A stretch of DNA of 15,145 nt from Candidatus Falkowiibacteriota bacterium (GCA_016212745.1 JACRDX010000067.1:1-15145); one strand, 5' to 3'. Positions 6,301 through 12,447 are shown, numbered from the stretch's first letter. Notes: generated from the sequence alone by a model not told the origin. Numbers and translations: made by a program.

Positions 6301-6900
6301 ATGAAAAATGAAATAAAAGAAATTGAAAAAGATTTAAGATTCGTAAAAAATGTTTACTTGAAACTCCTGACAATATTGCCAAGTTTTGATATTACTGATA
6401 GTAAAATTTTACCGTATGGACTTAAGGCGCATACGAGATCTGTAAGTTGGTTGGTTGAACAAGTTATTACGCAACAAACAAAATATAATGCTAAAAAACT
6501 CGGTCTTGATGAGGTAAATTTTGATTTTCCTGATACGTCGCTGCATGATTGCGAAATAATTTATAAAGGAAAGAGTTATTTTGTAAAGGTTAAGATTCAC
6601 AACGTTGAGGGCAAGGAAAATAAAAATGACATTGCCGCGGTAGAAAAACTTTATTTTCAATATAGCGTCAATAGAAATTATACATTAGTTTACGCCTGTT
6701 TTGGCATTGAATTTGAAAACATAAAAATAAGTTTCGTGAAAGACTATTTGGAGATTTTTTCGCCACAATTTTTGCCAATTTATGTAAATCCAAGGAACGA
6801 TAAAATTCAAGCGACGTACAGACACGATAAAGTTTATAGAGCGCGAGACGAATTTTTGAGGATGTTGAAAGAAAAATCAAAAAGTATAATTTTAAAATAG
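6301..6900 (+). CDS. Probable type II restriction endonuclease with a variant PD-(D/E)XK motif
   Basis: The 199-residue protein lies between the epimerase gene (3-base gap) and a DNA methyltransferase gene (2-base gap). That placement alone suggests the cognate endonuclease. The segment FPDTSLHDCEIIYKGKSYFVKVK (residues 76-98) follows the pattern of PD-(D/E)XK nucleases: PD at 77-78, D83 on the first strand, then a second strand ending in x-K. The spacing resembles that of the EcoRV group. The acid expected two residues before Lys98 is Lys96 (codon AAG, 6586-6588), one G-to-A change from GAG (Glu). So the enzyme may be inactive, or it may use another acid, such as E85. The C-terminal part carries a basic stretch, YRHDKVYRARDEF, and no membrane segments. 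The recognition sequence is unknown. The nuclease role is inferred from position and motif. Confidence 0.55.
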   Translation: MKNEIKEIEKDLRFVKNVYLKLLTILPSFDITDSKILPYGLKAHTRSVSWLVEQVITQQTKYNAKKLGLDEVNFDFPDTSLHDCEIIYKGKSYFVKVKIHNVEGKENKNDIAAVEKLYFQYSVNRNYTLVYACFGIEFENIKISFVKDYLEIFSPQFLPIYVNPRNDKIQATYRHDKVYRARDEFLRMLKEKSKSIILK

Positions 6901-6902
6901 TT

Positions 6903-7748
6903 ATGAATAAAATTTTTAACGAGGATGTTTTATTGGGTATAGATAAAATAAAAAACGATTCTATTGATTTAATATTGACCGATCCACCATATTGTTTAGG
7001 GAAAGATTATGGTAACGACTCTGATCAAAAATCCTCAAAGGAATATTTGAAATGGACATGTCAGTGGGTTGATGTAGTTTTGCCTAAATTAAAAAAAACG
7101 GGCAGTTTTTATATTTTTCTAAGTTGGCAGTATTCACCTGAAATTTTTGTTTATTTGAAAAAGAAATTACGGATGATTAATGAGATTATTTGGGATAGAC
7201 GAGTGCCTAGCATGGGCGGATCTACGAGAAAATTTTCTTCTGTTCATGATAATATAGGTTTTTTTGTGAAAAGCAATGATTATTATTTTGATTTAGACGG
7301 CATTAGAATACCTTATGACGAAGAAACCAAAAAAGCGCGAACAAGATCAATTTTTGTCGGTAAAAAATGGTTGGAGATAGGTTATAACCCAAAAGATTTA
7401 TGGAGCGCGCCAAGAATACATGCGCAGGATCCAGAAAGAGAAAATCATCCTACACAGAAACCACTGGAAATAATTGAACGAATGGTAAAAGCAAGTTGTC
7501 CGGAAAGGGGCGTTGTTTTCGACCCATTTATGGGAACGGGAACAACGGCGATTGCTTGTTTAGCGAATAACAGGCAATATGTTGGATTTGAAATTAACGA
7601 GGATTATCACAAAATAATACTGAACAGAATTAGAAAATATGATAATTGTCCAACATTATTTCAAAAACAGGAACAAGATAATTTAGCTCAAAGTATTCCC
7701 GCTGGCAGCGGGCGGGCGTCTCAGCCTTTCTGTCCTTCGTCAAATTAA
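6903..7748 (+). CDS. Beta-class DNA methyltransferase (N6-adenine or N4-cytosine)
   Basis: The 281-residue protein transfers a methyl group from S-adenosylmethionine to DNA. The catalytic motif IV, TDPPY (26-30), comes before the SAM-binding motif I, FDPFMGTGTT (206-215), which is preceded by the typical NHPTQKPLEII (181-191). This order defines the beta class. DPPY favours N6-adenine, but N4-cytosine cannot be excluded. GFEINEDY (228-235) is the usual motif II acid region. The conserved fold ends near RIRKYDN (242-248). The remaining tail SIPAGSGRASQPFCPSSN is encoded by a GC-rich hairpin repeat, so it is probably not an original part of the enzyme. It is the last gene of the epimerase-nuclease-methyltransferase operon and should protect the host from the adjacent nuclease. 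Confidence 0.88.
   Translation: MNKIFNEDVLLGIDKIKNDSIDLILTDPPYCLGKDYGNDSDQKSSKEYLKWTCQWVDVVLPKLKKTGSFYIFLSWQYSPEIFVYLKKKLRMINEIIWDRRVPSMGGSTRKFSSVHDNIGFFVKSNDYYFDLDGIRIPYDEETKKARTRSIFVGKKWLEIGYNPKDLWSAPRIHAQDPERENHPTQKPLEIIERMVKASCPERGVVFDPFMGTGTTAIACLANNRQYVGFEINEDYHKIILNRIRKYDNCPTLFQKQEQDNLAQSIPAGSGRASQPFCPSSN
7698..7712. repeat. CCCGCT/AGCGGG hairpin repeat in the methyltransferase tail
   Basis: CCCGCT-GGC-AGCGGG is a perfect 6-bp stem. With the GC-rich bases after it (GCGGGCGTCTCAGCC) it encodes an atypical tail beyond the conserved methyltransferase fold. Confidence 0.6.
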
Positions 7749-7762
7749 AAAATCTGATTTTT

Positions 7763-8443
7763 ATGAATATTTTTATTGTTGTTCCCGCTTATAACGAAGG
7801 GCAAAGGATTAAAAAGGTGGTTGAATTGTTGCTGACGAAATTTTCAAACGTGATTGTTGTGAATGATGGGTCAAAAGACAATACGGGAGAGGAAATAAAA
7901 TCCCTCCCGATTTATTATTGCGAGCACGCAGTAAATCTTGGCCAAGGCGCGGGGTTAAAAACTGGCACAGAGCTGGCGATTGGATTGGGCGCTGAAGTTA
8001 TTGTTCATGCGGATGCAGATGGCCAGCATCGGCTTGAGGATATTGAAAAATTGGTTATTGAGTTGGAAAAAGGAAACGCTGACATTGTGATTGGCTCTAG
8101 ATTTTTGGGTGTCAAATCAAATATGCCAAAACGAAAAAAAATCATTTTATTTTTGGCAAAATTGTTCGTGCGATTATTTTTCAGAATTAAAATTACTGAC
8201 CCGCAAAGTGGACTTCGCGCGTTCCGCGCGAGCCCCGTTGGGGCGAGCGCATGGCCTAAAATAAAATTTACTTATGACGATTTTAGGCATTGCACCGAGA
8301 TTTTATTTTTGATAAAAAAGAACCGATTGAAATTTGTTGAGGTGCCGATAAAAGTAAATTATGACGAACATAGCTGCAATAAAAAATTGCGCCCGAAAAT
8401 AAAAATGGCAGCGGAATTGTTGCTGGATAAGCTGATAAAATAA
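7763..8443 (+). CDS. Family 2 glycosyltransferase, dolichyl/polyprenyl-phosphate mannose synthase-like
   Basis: The 226-residue soluble GT-A enzyme contains VVPAYNEG (6-13), VVNDGSKDNT (32-41) and the metal-binding HADADGQH (DxD, about 87-94), followed by GSRF. These match the DPM1-like branch of family 2, which moves a sugar from a nucleotide donor to a polyprenyl phosphate. The resulting lipid-linked sugar is the donor used by GT-C membrane enzymes such as the one at 3071-4798. There is no C-terminal membrane domain, as in short DPM1-type enzymes. A palindromic repeat inserts RASPVGAS in frame after DPQSGLRAF, inside the normally conserved region before TYDDF. It opens the second glycan operon, 14 bases after the methyltransferase stop, with no clear ribosome-binding site. 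Confidence 0.85.
   Translation: MNIFIVVPAYNEGQRIKKVVELLLTKFSNVIVVNDGSKDNTGEEIKSLPIYYCEHAVNLGQGAGLKTGTELAIGLGAEVIVHADADGQHRLEDIEKLVIELEKGNADIVIGSRFLGVKSNMPKRKKIILFLAKLFVRLFFRIKITDPQSGLRAFRASPVGASAWPKIKFTYDDFRHCTEILFLIKKNRLKFVEVPIKVNYDEHSCNKKLRPKIKMAAELLLDKLIK
8226..8250. repeat. GCGC-CCCC-GTT-GGGG-GCGC palindromic repeat, copy 2
   Basis: GCGCGAGCCCC, GTT, GGGGCGAGCGC: the hairpin core GCCCC/GGGGC lies at 8232-8244. It matches the 4202-4226 element at 20 of 25 positions and is also in frame inside a glycosyltransferase gene. Confidence 0.7.
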
Positions 8444-8545
8444 TTTCGAATTTTGAATTTCGAATTTTGAATCAAACCCTAATGTCTGAATGTTTGAAAC
8501 ATTTGCACATTCAACATTCAATCAAAATTCAAAATTAAGATTTCA
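8444..8545. repeat. AT-rich imperfect inverted repeat between glycan genes
   Basis: The left half has GAATTTTGAATC words and AATGTCTGAATGTTTGAAAC. The right half has the inverted words ACATTCAACATTCAATC and AAAATTCAAAATT. The transcript could fold into one long imperfect stem. The left part repeats the word order of 2311-2375. This spacer separates the DPM1-like gene from the DUF2304 gene and may hold the promoter of the latter, but no convincing promoter boxes are visible. Confidence 0.6.
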
Positions 8546-8560
8546 AAATTTTTCACCACT

Positions 8561-8935
8561 ATGTCTATCATTCAACTCATCATTTTCCTGTTTGTGCTTA
8601 TCGTCATTGTTAAGTTGATCAAACGTTTGCGCACGCGCGACATAAGTTTGCCGATTTTTTTGTTATGGTTATTGTTTTGGATTGGCGCCGCGGCCATCAC
8701 ATGGAAAACGGTCATTCTTGACCGTCTCGCCGACTTGGTCGGCGTGGGCCGCGGCGCTGATTTGGTAATATATTGTTCGTTGTTGGTTTTGTTTTATTTG
8801 ATATTCAGAATTTTTGTGCGACTGGACAAGCAGGAAAAACAAATCAGCGAAATTGTGCGCAGCATTGCCAAAAATAATTGCGACCTCGCTGTTCGCGAAC
8901 AGCGGGGCGAGCGGCGGAACGAGGACAAAAAATAA
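8561..8935 (+). CDS. DUF2304 small membrane protein
   Basis: The 124-residue protein has three predicted membrane helices (about 2-18, 30-47 and 67-86). The segment VGVGRGADLVIYCSLLVLFYLIFR is the signature of the DUF2304 family, followed by an amphipathic helix RLDKQEKQISEIVRSIA. DUF2304 proteins commonly sit next to family 2 glycosyltransferases, as here: one gene away from the DPM1-like enzyme and 2 bases before another GT2. They are thought to be membrane partners in polyprenyl-phosphate-sugar synthesis or transfer; the exact role is not established. The last residues (CDLAVREQRGERRNEDKK) come from a GC-rich palindromic repeat and differ from the usual end of the family. No Shine-Dalgarno is evident. 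Confidence 0.85.
   Translation: MSIIQLIIFLFVLIVIVKLIKRLRTRDISLPIFLLWLLFWIGAAAITWKTVILDRLADLVGVGRGADLVIYCSLLVLFYLIFRIFVRLDKQEKQISEIVRSIAKNNCDLAVREQRGERRNEDKK
8884..8926. repeat. Palindromic GC repeat in the DUF2304 C-terminus
   Basis: It contains the perfect 16-base palindrome GCTGTTCGCGAACAGC (8888-8903), flanked by CCTCG on the left and GGGGCGAGCGGCGGAACGAGG-like sequence on the right. It encodes the last 17 or so residues of the upstream protein. Confidence 0.65.
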
Positions 8936-8937
8936 TT

Positions 8938-10026
8938 ATGGTTAAAGTCGCGATAATTTTGATAAATTACAAGGACTATGCGCAGCGGTTTTTGCAAGAT
9001 TGCGTCGCCAGTTTGCGCAAAGTAAAATTTCCATCCGGAGAATTTAAAATTTTTATTGTTGATAATGAAACAACCGAGCAAACGCGCAAGACAATCGCTG
9101 CAATCGCGCCAGAAGCGGTCATTGTTCCGTGCGAAACAAATTTTGGTTATGCTGGTGGAAATAATTTGGGAATGCGCGAGGCAGAAAAATGGGGAGCAGA
9201 TTATTTTTGTTTGTTAAACATGGACACAGAAGTTGATGAAAATTTCTTGGAAGAAATGTTGAAAGTTTATCAAAGTGATTTGAAAATTGGGCTTGTTCAA
9301 TCGCGTTTGATGCTTTTTGAAAATAAGGAAAAAATAAACAGCATGGGAAATCGGCTGCACTTCCTCGGATTTGGATATTGTGAAAAATACCAGGAGAAAT
9401 TTCAAAGTTCAAATATCAAATATCAAATCAATGACAAAAATCAAATATCAAATGTTCAAGAGATTATCTACCCGAGCGGCGCTGCGGTATTAATCAGCGC
9501 GGAAAAGTTGAAACAGATTGGCTATTTTATCGATGAATTATTTATGTATTTGGAAGATGCTGAATGGGGATGGAAATCTCAGTTGTTTGGTTTTCGCAAT
9601 GTTTTGGCAATAAATTCTATTGTTTATCACAAATACGAATTCAGCCGCAGCGCCGCTAAATTTTATTGGATAGAACGCAATCGCCAGATTGTGCCGTTGA
9701 TGTGCTATCATTGGCTTACATTGATGCTGCTTTTTCCCGCGTGGCTGGCCATGGAAATTGGTATGTTGCTAATTAGTTTGCGTGGAAATTGGTTTTTCGC
9801 TAAAATCAATACTTATAAGTGGTTTTTAAATTTGAATAATATAAAAAAGTTGCTAAAATGGCGAGAGGCGGTTCAGACGCGACGTTGCCAGCCAGATTGG
9901 CTGGTTGTGCGTGACTTTGCTGGCAAGATTGAATATCAGGAAACTGACAACGGCCTATTGACGCGTTTTGGCAATGCTGTTTTGAATGTTTATTGGCAAA
10001 TTGCAAAAAAAGTTATAATTTGGTAA
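8938..10026 (+). CDS. Family 2 glycosyltransferase (rhamnosyltransferase-like)
   Basis: The 362-residue GT-A enzyme probably adds a sugar to a lipid-linked or polysaccharide acceptor at the inner membrane surface. Motifs: VAIILINYKD (4-13), FIVDNETTEQT (39-49), NFGYAGGNNLGM (68-79), the metal-binding NMDTEV (94-99), and FMYLEDAEWGW (202-212) with the acidic ED pair expected of this family. A hydrophobic segment near residues 265-285 may attach it to the membrane. Residues about 155-175 (SSNIKYQINDKNQISNVQ) are encoded by a TCAAATATCAAAT-type repeat inserted between the two halves of the catalytic domain, in frame. The frame is open further upstream, but ATG 8938, 2 bases after the DUF2304 stop, gives the natural N-terminus VKVAIILINY. 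Confidence 0.88.
   Translation: MVKVAIILINYKDYAQRFLQDCVASLRKVKFPSGEFKIFIVDNETTEQTRKTIAAIAPEAVIVPCETNFGYAGGNNLGMREAEKWGADYFCLLNMDTEVDENFLEEMLKVYQSDLKIGLVQSRLMLFENKEKINSMGNRLHFLGFGYCEKYQEKFQSSNIKYQINDKNQISNVQEIIYPSGAAVLISAEKLKQIGYFIDELFMYLEDAEWGWKSQLFGFRNVLAINSIVYHKYEFSRSAAKFYWIERNRQIVPLMCYHWLTLMLLFPAWLAMEIGMLLISLRGNWFFAKINTYKWFLNLNNIKKLLKWREAVQTRRCQPDWLVVRDFAGKIEYQETDNGLLTRFGNAVLNVYWQIAKKVIIW
9405..9456 (+). repeat. Degenerate TCAAATATCAAAT repeat inside a GT2 gene
   Basis: Repeated TTCAAATATCAAATATCAAA words, followed by TCAATGACAAAAATCAAATA and TCAAATGTTCAA. The repeat encodes an Asn/Gln/Lys/Ile-rich loop and leaves the frame intact. Confidence 0.65.
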
Positions 10027-10028
10027 AT

Positions 10029-10523
10029 ATGCGCAGACGACATTTTGTTATAGTGGTTGCGGCAATTGTTTTGGCTGTTTTGGGTATTTTCTTTTTCCGC
10101 GTTTATTATCCGGGGTCTGAATTAGAATTGAAACATTTGGGCAGCAAAATGGAGATTGCGGCATTGGTTGATTATTATAAATTGGACACGAAACAGCAAT
10201 GTGGCGTGTGGTATGGTGATAATCGCAACGAGCAAAAGGAAGTAAAGATTGCTAATAAAGATGCGCTTACGTGTTTTGATGCGGCAATGTCAAAGTGCGA
10301 GAACGCAGCTGTGCTGGCAATATCAGAGGCGCTGTTAAGCAAAGAATATTCTTTGTTGCGCGTAATTGGCAAAAATTCTGACGGAAAATGCGTCATACAA
10401 AATTCTTATTATTATAAAGACGACAAACTTGATATACCTGAAGCATGGATAAACACTTGCGCAAAACTGGATGACAAAAATATTTGGCGAAGTTGTTTGC
10501 CCGATTTTTTAAAAAAGAAATGA
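10029..10523 (+). CDS. Membrane-anchored Cys-rich exported protein, unknown function
   Basis: The 164-residue protein has a basic start (MRRRH) and one hydrophobic helix at about residues 6-25 (FVIVVAAIVLAVLGIFFF), so it is probably a signal anchor. The exterior domain is about 135 residues and has six cysteines (in QQCGVW, LTCFD, SKCEN, GKCVI, NTCAK, RSCLP). An even number of Cys in an exported domain suggests three disulfides. I recognise no family. ATG 10029 is chosen because it is 2 bases after the previous stop and starts the signal anchor; the frame is open further upstream within the GT2 gene. The following GT4 gene begins 3 bases after its stop, so it is co-expressed with the glycan genes and may be their substrate or partner (inference). 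Confidence 0.75.
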   Translation: MRRRHFVIVVAAIVLAVLGIFFFRVYYPGSELELKHLGSKMEIAALVDYYKLDTKQQCGVWYGDNRNEQKEVKIANKDALTCFDAAMSKCENAAVLAISEALLSKEYSLLRVIGKNSDGKCVIQNSYYYKDDKLDIPEAWINTCAKLDDKNIWRSCLPDFLKKK

Positions 10524-10526
10524 TTT

Positions 10527-11792
10527 ATGAAAATCGCCCATGTTGCATATTTTCCGCCGGCCGTGAAAGCGAGCCACTTTGGCATTGGGCATGCGGTTCA
10601 TTATTTGAGCGAGGAGTTGGTGCGATTAGGGCATGATGTGACGGTCTTTGTTTCGTGGTCCCCGGGAATCAAAAAATTCAAAGAGCATAGTTATAAAATA
10701 AAAACGTTATGGCCGGTTGTTAAATTTGGCCATATTTTTTTCGCGCCGACATTATGGTTCGGCTTGCGGAAGTTTGATATCGTGAATGTTCATTATCCTT
10801 TTTGGGGCGCATTGGAAATAGTAGGGCTGTATAAATTTTTGCATAAAGACCGGATGAAATTTGTCATTAGTTATGATGCTGATATTTTACCAAAAGGTTT
10901 TGATAAAAAAATATTGCGCTGGCAGTACAAGAACATTTTACCGCGGGTGGTGTCAATGGTTGATAAAATAATTGTCAGCAGCGCTGATTATTTAATCACG
11001 TCCGATGCTTTTGGCCAATTTTACGCGGGCTCGCCTCGGTTCGGCGTAGCAAGCTCGCCTCGGTTCGGCGTAGCAAGCTCGCCTCGTCTTCGACTCGTCG
11101 AAGCAAGCAAAACGCGGTTGTTCGCTGAAGTGCCGTTTGGCGCGGCAGACCAATTTTTTCCTGAACCAAAAGACAAGCGATTGATGGCGCGTTATGGATT
11201 AAAAGACGAGGATGTTGTTTTAATGTTTATAGGGATTCTTGACAGAACGCGAAGTTATAAAGGGCTAAACTATTTGTTAAAAGCAATGGAATATTTGGAT
11301 GCGAATGTTAAATTGATAATTGGCGGCAATGGAGAAATGCGGGAGTTTTATCAGACAAAGGCCATTGAGTCAGGGCTTGGCAAACGAATGATTTTTACGG
11401 GCTATATTAAAGAGGATGAAATGCGGCAACATTATAATCTTTGCGACATTTTTATTTTGCCATCAATAAATCGCGGAGAAGCGTGCAGCGCGGTAGCGCT
11501 TGAGGCAATGGCATGCGCAAAGCCGCTTATTATGACGAACCTAAAAGGTGTGCGTTCAATAATTGACCCGGGCGTGAATGGCATGTTGGTTGAACCAAAA
11601 AATAGTCGCGATATCGTTGACAAAGTGAAATTTTTGTTGCAGCGGCCGCAATTAATGGTGGCAATGGGACAAAATGGCGCGGACCGGGTGAATTGGCAAT
11701 ATCGCTGGCCAAGCAGCGCGAAAAAAATGGAAGAAATTTATAAAAAATTGGCAACAAAAAAACAGGGGGTGCAGGAATCGAACCCGCGCTAG
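10527..11792 (+). CDS. Family 4 glycosyltransferase with inserted tandem repeats
   Basis: The 421-residue GT-B enzyme has the N-terminal domain MKIAHVAYFPP...GIGHAVHYLSEEL, a linker, and a C-terminal nucleotide-sugar domain with FIGILDRTRSYKGL (234-247), IIGGNGEM and EACSAVALE (318-326). The last is the E-x7-E motif that holds the donor in family 4. The donor and acceptor sugars cannot be read from sequence. Residues 168-194 (GSPRFGVAS twice, then SPRLRLVEAS) are encoded by three tandem 24-30 base repeats. They sit exactly in the linker before VPFGAADQFFP and add 26 codons in frame. The last residues (QGVQESNPR) are read from the antisense of the tRNA-Trp gene, so the natural protein end probably lay near KKLATKK. 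It is the last gene of the second glycan operon. Confidence 0.88.
   Translation: MKIAHVAYFPPAVKASHFGIGHAVHYLSEELVRLGHDVTVFVSWSPGIKKFKEHSYKIKTLWPVVKFGHIFFAPTLWFGLRKFDIVNVHYPFWGALEIVGLYKFLHKDRMKFVISYDADILPKGFDKKILRWQYKNILPRVVSMVDKIIVSSADYLITSDAFGQFYAGSPRFGVASSPRFGVASSPRLRLVEASKTRLFAEVPFGAADQFFPEPKDKRLMARYGLKDEDVVLMFIGILDRTRSYKGLNYLLKAMEYLDANVKLIIGGNGEMREFYQTKAIESGLGKRMIFTGYIKEDEMRQHYNLCDIFILPSINRGEACSAVALEAMACAKPLIMTNLKGVRSIIDPGVNGMLVEPKNSRDIVDKVKFLLQRPQLMVAMGQNGADRVNWQYRWPSSAKKMEEIYKKLATKKQGVQESNPR
11029..11106 (+). repeat. Three tandem copies of a GCTCGCCTCGGTTCGGCGTAG-type repeat
   Basis: Two identical 24-base units (11029-11052 and 11053-11076) start GCTCGCCTCGGTTCGGCGTA and end GCAA. A 30-base variant unit (11077-11106) starts GCTCGCCTCG, has the hairpin TTCGACTCGTCGAA inside, and ends GCAA. 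The total is 78 bases, exactly 26 codons, inside the GT4 gene. Confidence 0.9.
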
Positions 11793-11833
11793 AGGTTTTG
11801 GAGACCCCCGTACTACCACTATACAAACCCCCC
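11763..11833 (-). tRNA. tRNA-Trp (anticodon CCA)
   Basis: Read on the minus strand: acceptor GGGGGGT with ACCCCCT (one G-U at the end pair), TT at 8-9, and a D arm GTA...TAC with AGTGGTA in the loop. The anticodon stem GGGGT/ACCTC encloses the loop CTCCAAA with anticodon CCA. A 4-base variable loop follows, then a T arm GCGGG-TTCGAAT-CCTGC and discriminator G, usual for bacterial tRNA-Trp. The length is 71. The 3' CCA is not encoded: the gene is followed by TTTTTTT on the minus strand, which may end transcription. The 3' half overlaps the antisense end of the GT4 gene. Confidence 0.92.
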
Positions 11834-11847
11834 GCAAGGTTTAAAAT

Positions 11848-11875
11848 AGTATAGCATTTAAATTGGGATATTCAA
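11848..11875 (-). promoter_or_regulatory. Promoter of tRNA-Trp
   Basis: On the minus strand: -35 TTGAAT (11870-11875), 16-base spacer ending in TGC (extended -10), and -10 TATACT (11848-11853). The -10 box ends 14 bases before the tRNA 5' end. Confidence 0.6.
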
Positions 11876-11891
11876 GCTGCTTGCAATGAAT

Positions 11892-11922
11892 AAAAAAGCC
11901 CCCACTAAGTTTTAGTAGGGGC
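11892..11922 (-). terminator. Intrinsic terminator of the Cys-motif gene
   Basis: On the minus strand, GCCCCTACTAA pairs with TTAGTGGGGGC over 11 bp with one G-T, a 3-base loop, and TTTTTT afterwards (plus coordinates 11892-11897). It lies 15 bases after the stop of the gene at 11938-12447. Confidence 0.85.
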
Positions 11923-11937
11923 GCTGTTGTTGACAGG

Positions 11938-12447
11938 CTAGGAGAACTCTACTCTGAGTTCCCCATCTTCCAAGAATCGGATGAGCAGCTCGTGCATAGC
12001 GAGCTGCCCACCGCACTTGCGGCATTGAATCCGCTGCGCGGCTTTCAACCCGACTGCCTTGATGGCCATGTCTTTGAGTCCTGCTCCGCAGGAGCAGCTC
12101 ACGATTGTCACCTTGTTCGCGGGAAACTTGGCCGCGACTTTTTCCAAGGCCAGTTCAGCGCCTTCGCGGCCGAGGTAGAACACAATGTGATCCACCTTGG
12201 ATGCGTGCTTTTCCAGCTTTGTCCAGAGTTTTTCGATTTCCGCGCGGACCTCTGCGGCCCCATGGTCAGAGGCAGGACCAGAATGTCCTTTTCTGCCTGC
12301 GGTTGCCCATGTCTTGCCCTGCGTGTTCTGCAAGACAAGAGCCTTGCGTGCGTCCTTGCTGCGCGGGGCTCCATGGTGGTGGACCCCACTCTTCACGTTA
12401 CCGGCCAAGCCGATACTGTTGTACGTCAGAAACGCGACGAATTTCAT
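11938..12447 (-). CDS. Unrecognised GC-rich solitary gene, Cys-motif protein
   Basis: The 169-residue soluble protein starts MKFVAFLTYNSIGLAGNVKSG. A His/Gly-rich part (VHHHGAPRSKDARKAL, GHSGPASDHGA) is followed by a helical part (EIEKLWTKLEKHA), an alpha/beta-looking region (VDHIVFYLGREGAELALEKV) with KVTIVSCSCGAGLKDM, then CRKCGGQLAMHELL. The pairs CSCG (C117, C119) and CRKCGG could bind zinc. I know no family with this arrangement. The reading frame is supported by a near-consensus promoter, AGGAGG 5 bases before ATG 12447, and a terminator just after the stop. G+C is far above the surroundings (65% over 12241-12300, against 30% over 13201-13260). A plus-strand ORF of 162 codons across the gene lacks any such signals. 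High expression and horizontal origin are both plausible. Confidence 0.75.
   Translation of the reverse strand: MKFVAFLTYNSIGLAGNVKSGVHHHGAPRSKDARKALVLQNTQGKTWATAGRKGHSGPASDHGAAEVRAEIEKLWTKLEKHASKVDHIVFYLGREGAELALEKVAAKFPANKVTIVSCSCGAGLKDMAIKAVGLKAAQRIQCRKCGGQLAMHELLIRFLEDGELRVEFS

Noticed and set aside
8878..8937. Upstream extension of the GT2 gene start to 8878
   Set aside because: The extra residues (RPRCSRTAGRAAERGQ) are the repeat in another frame. ATG 8938 follows the previous stop by 2 bases and starts the conserved N-terminus.
9993..10028. Upstream extension of the Cys-rich protein start to 9993
   Set aside because: The extra residues overlap the GT2 coding end. ATG 10029 begins a normal signal anchor 2 bases after the GT2 stop.
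11029..11106. CRISPR array
   Set aside because: The units are directly adjacent without unique spacers, lie in frame inside a gene, and no cas genes are present.
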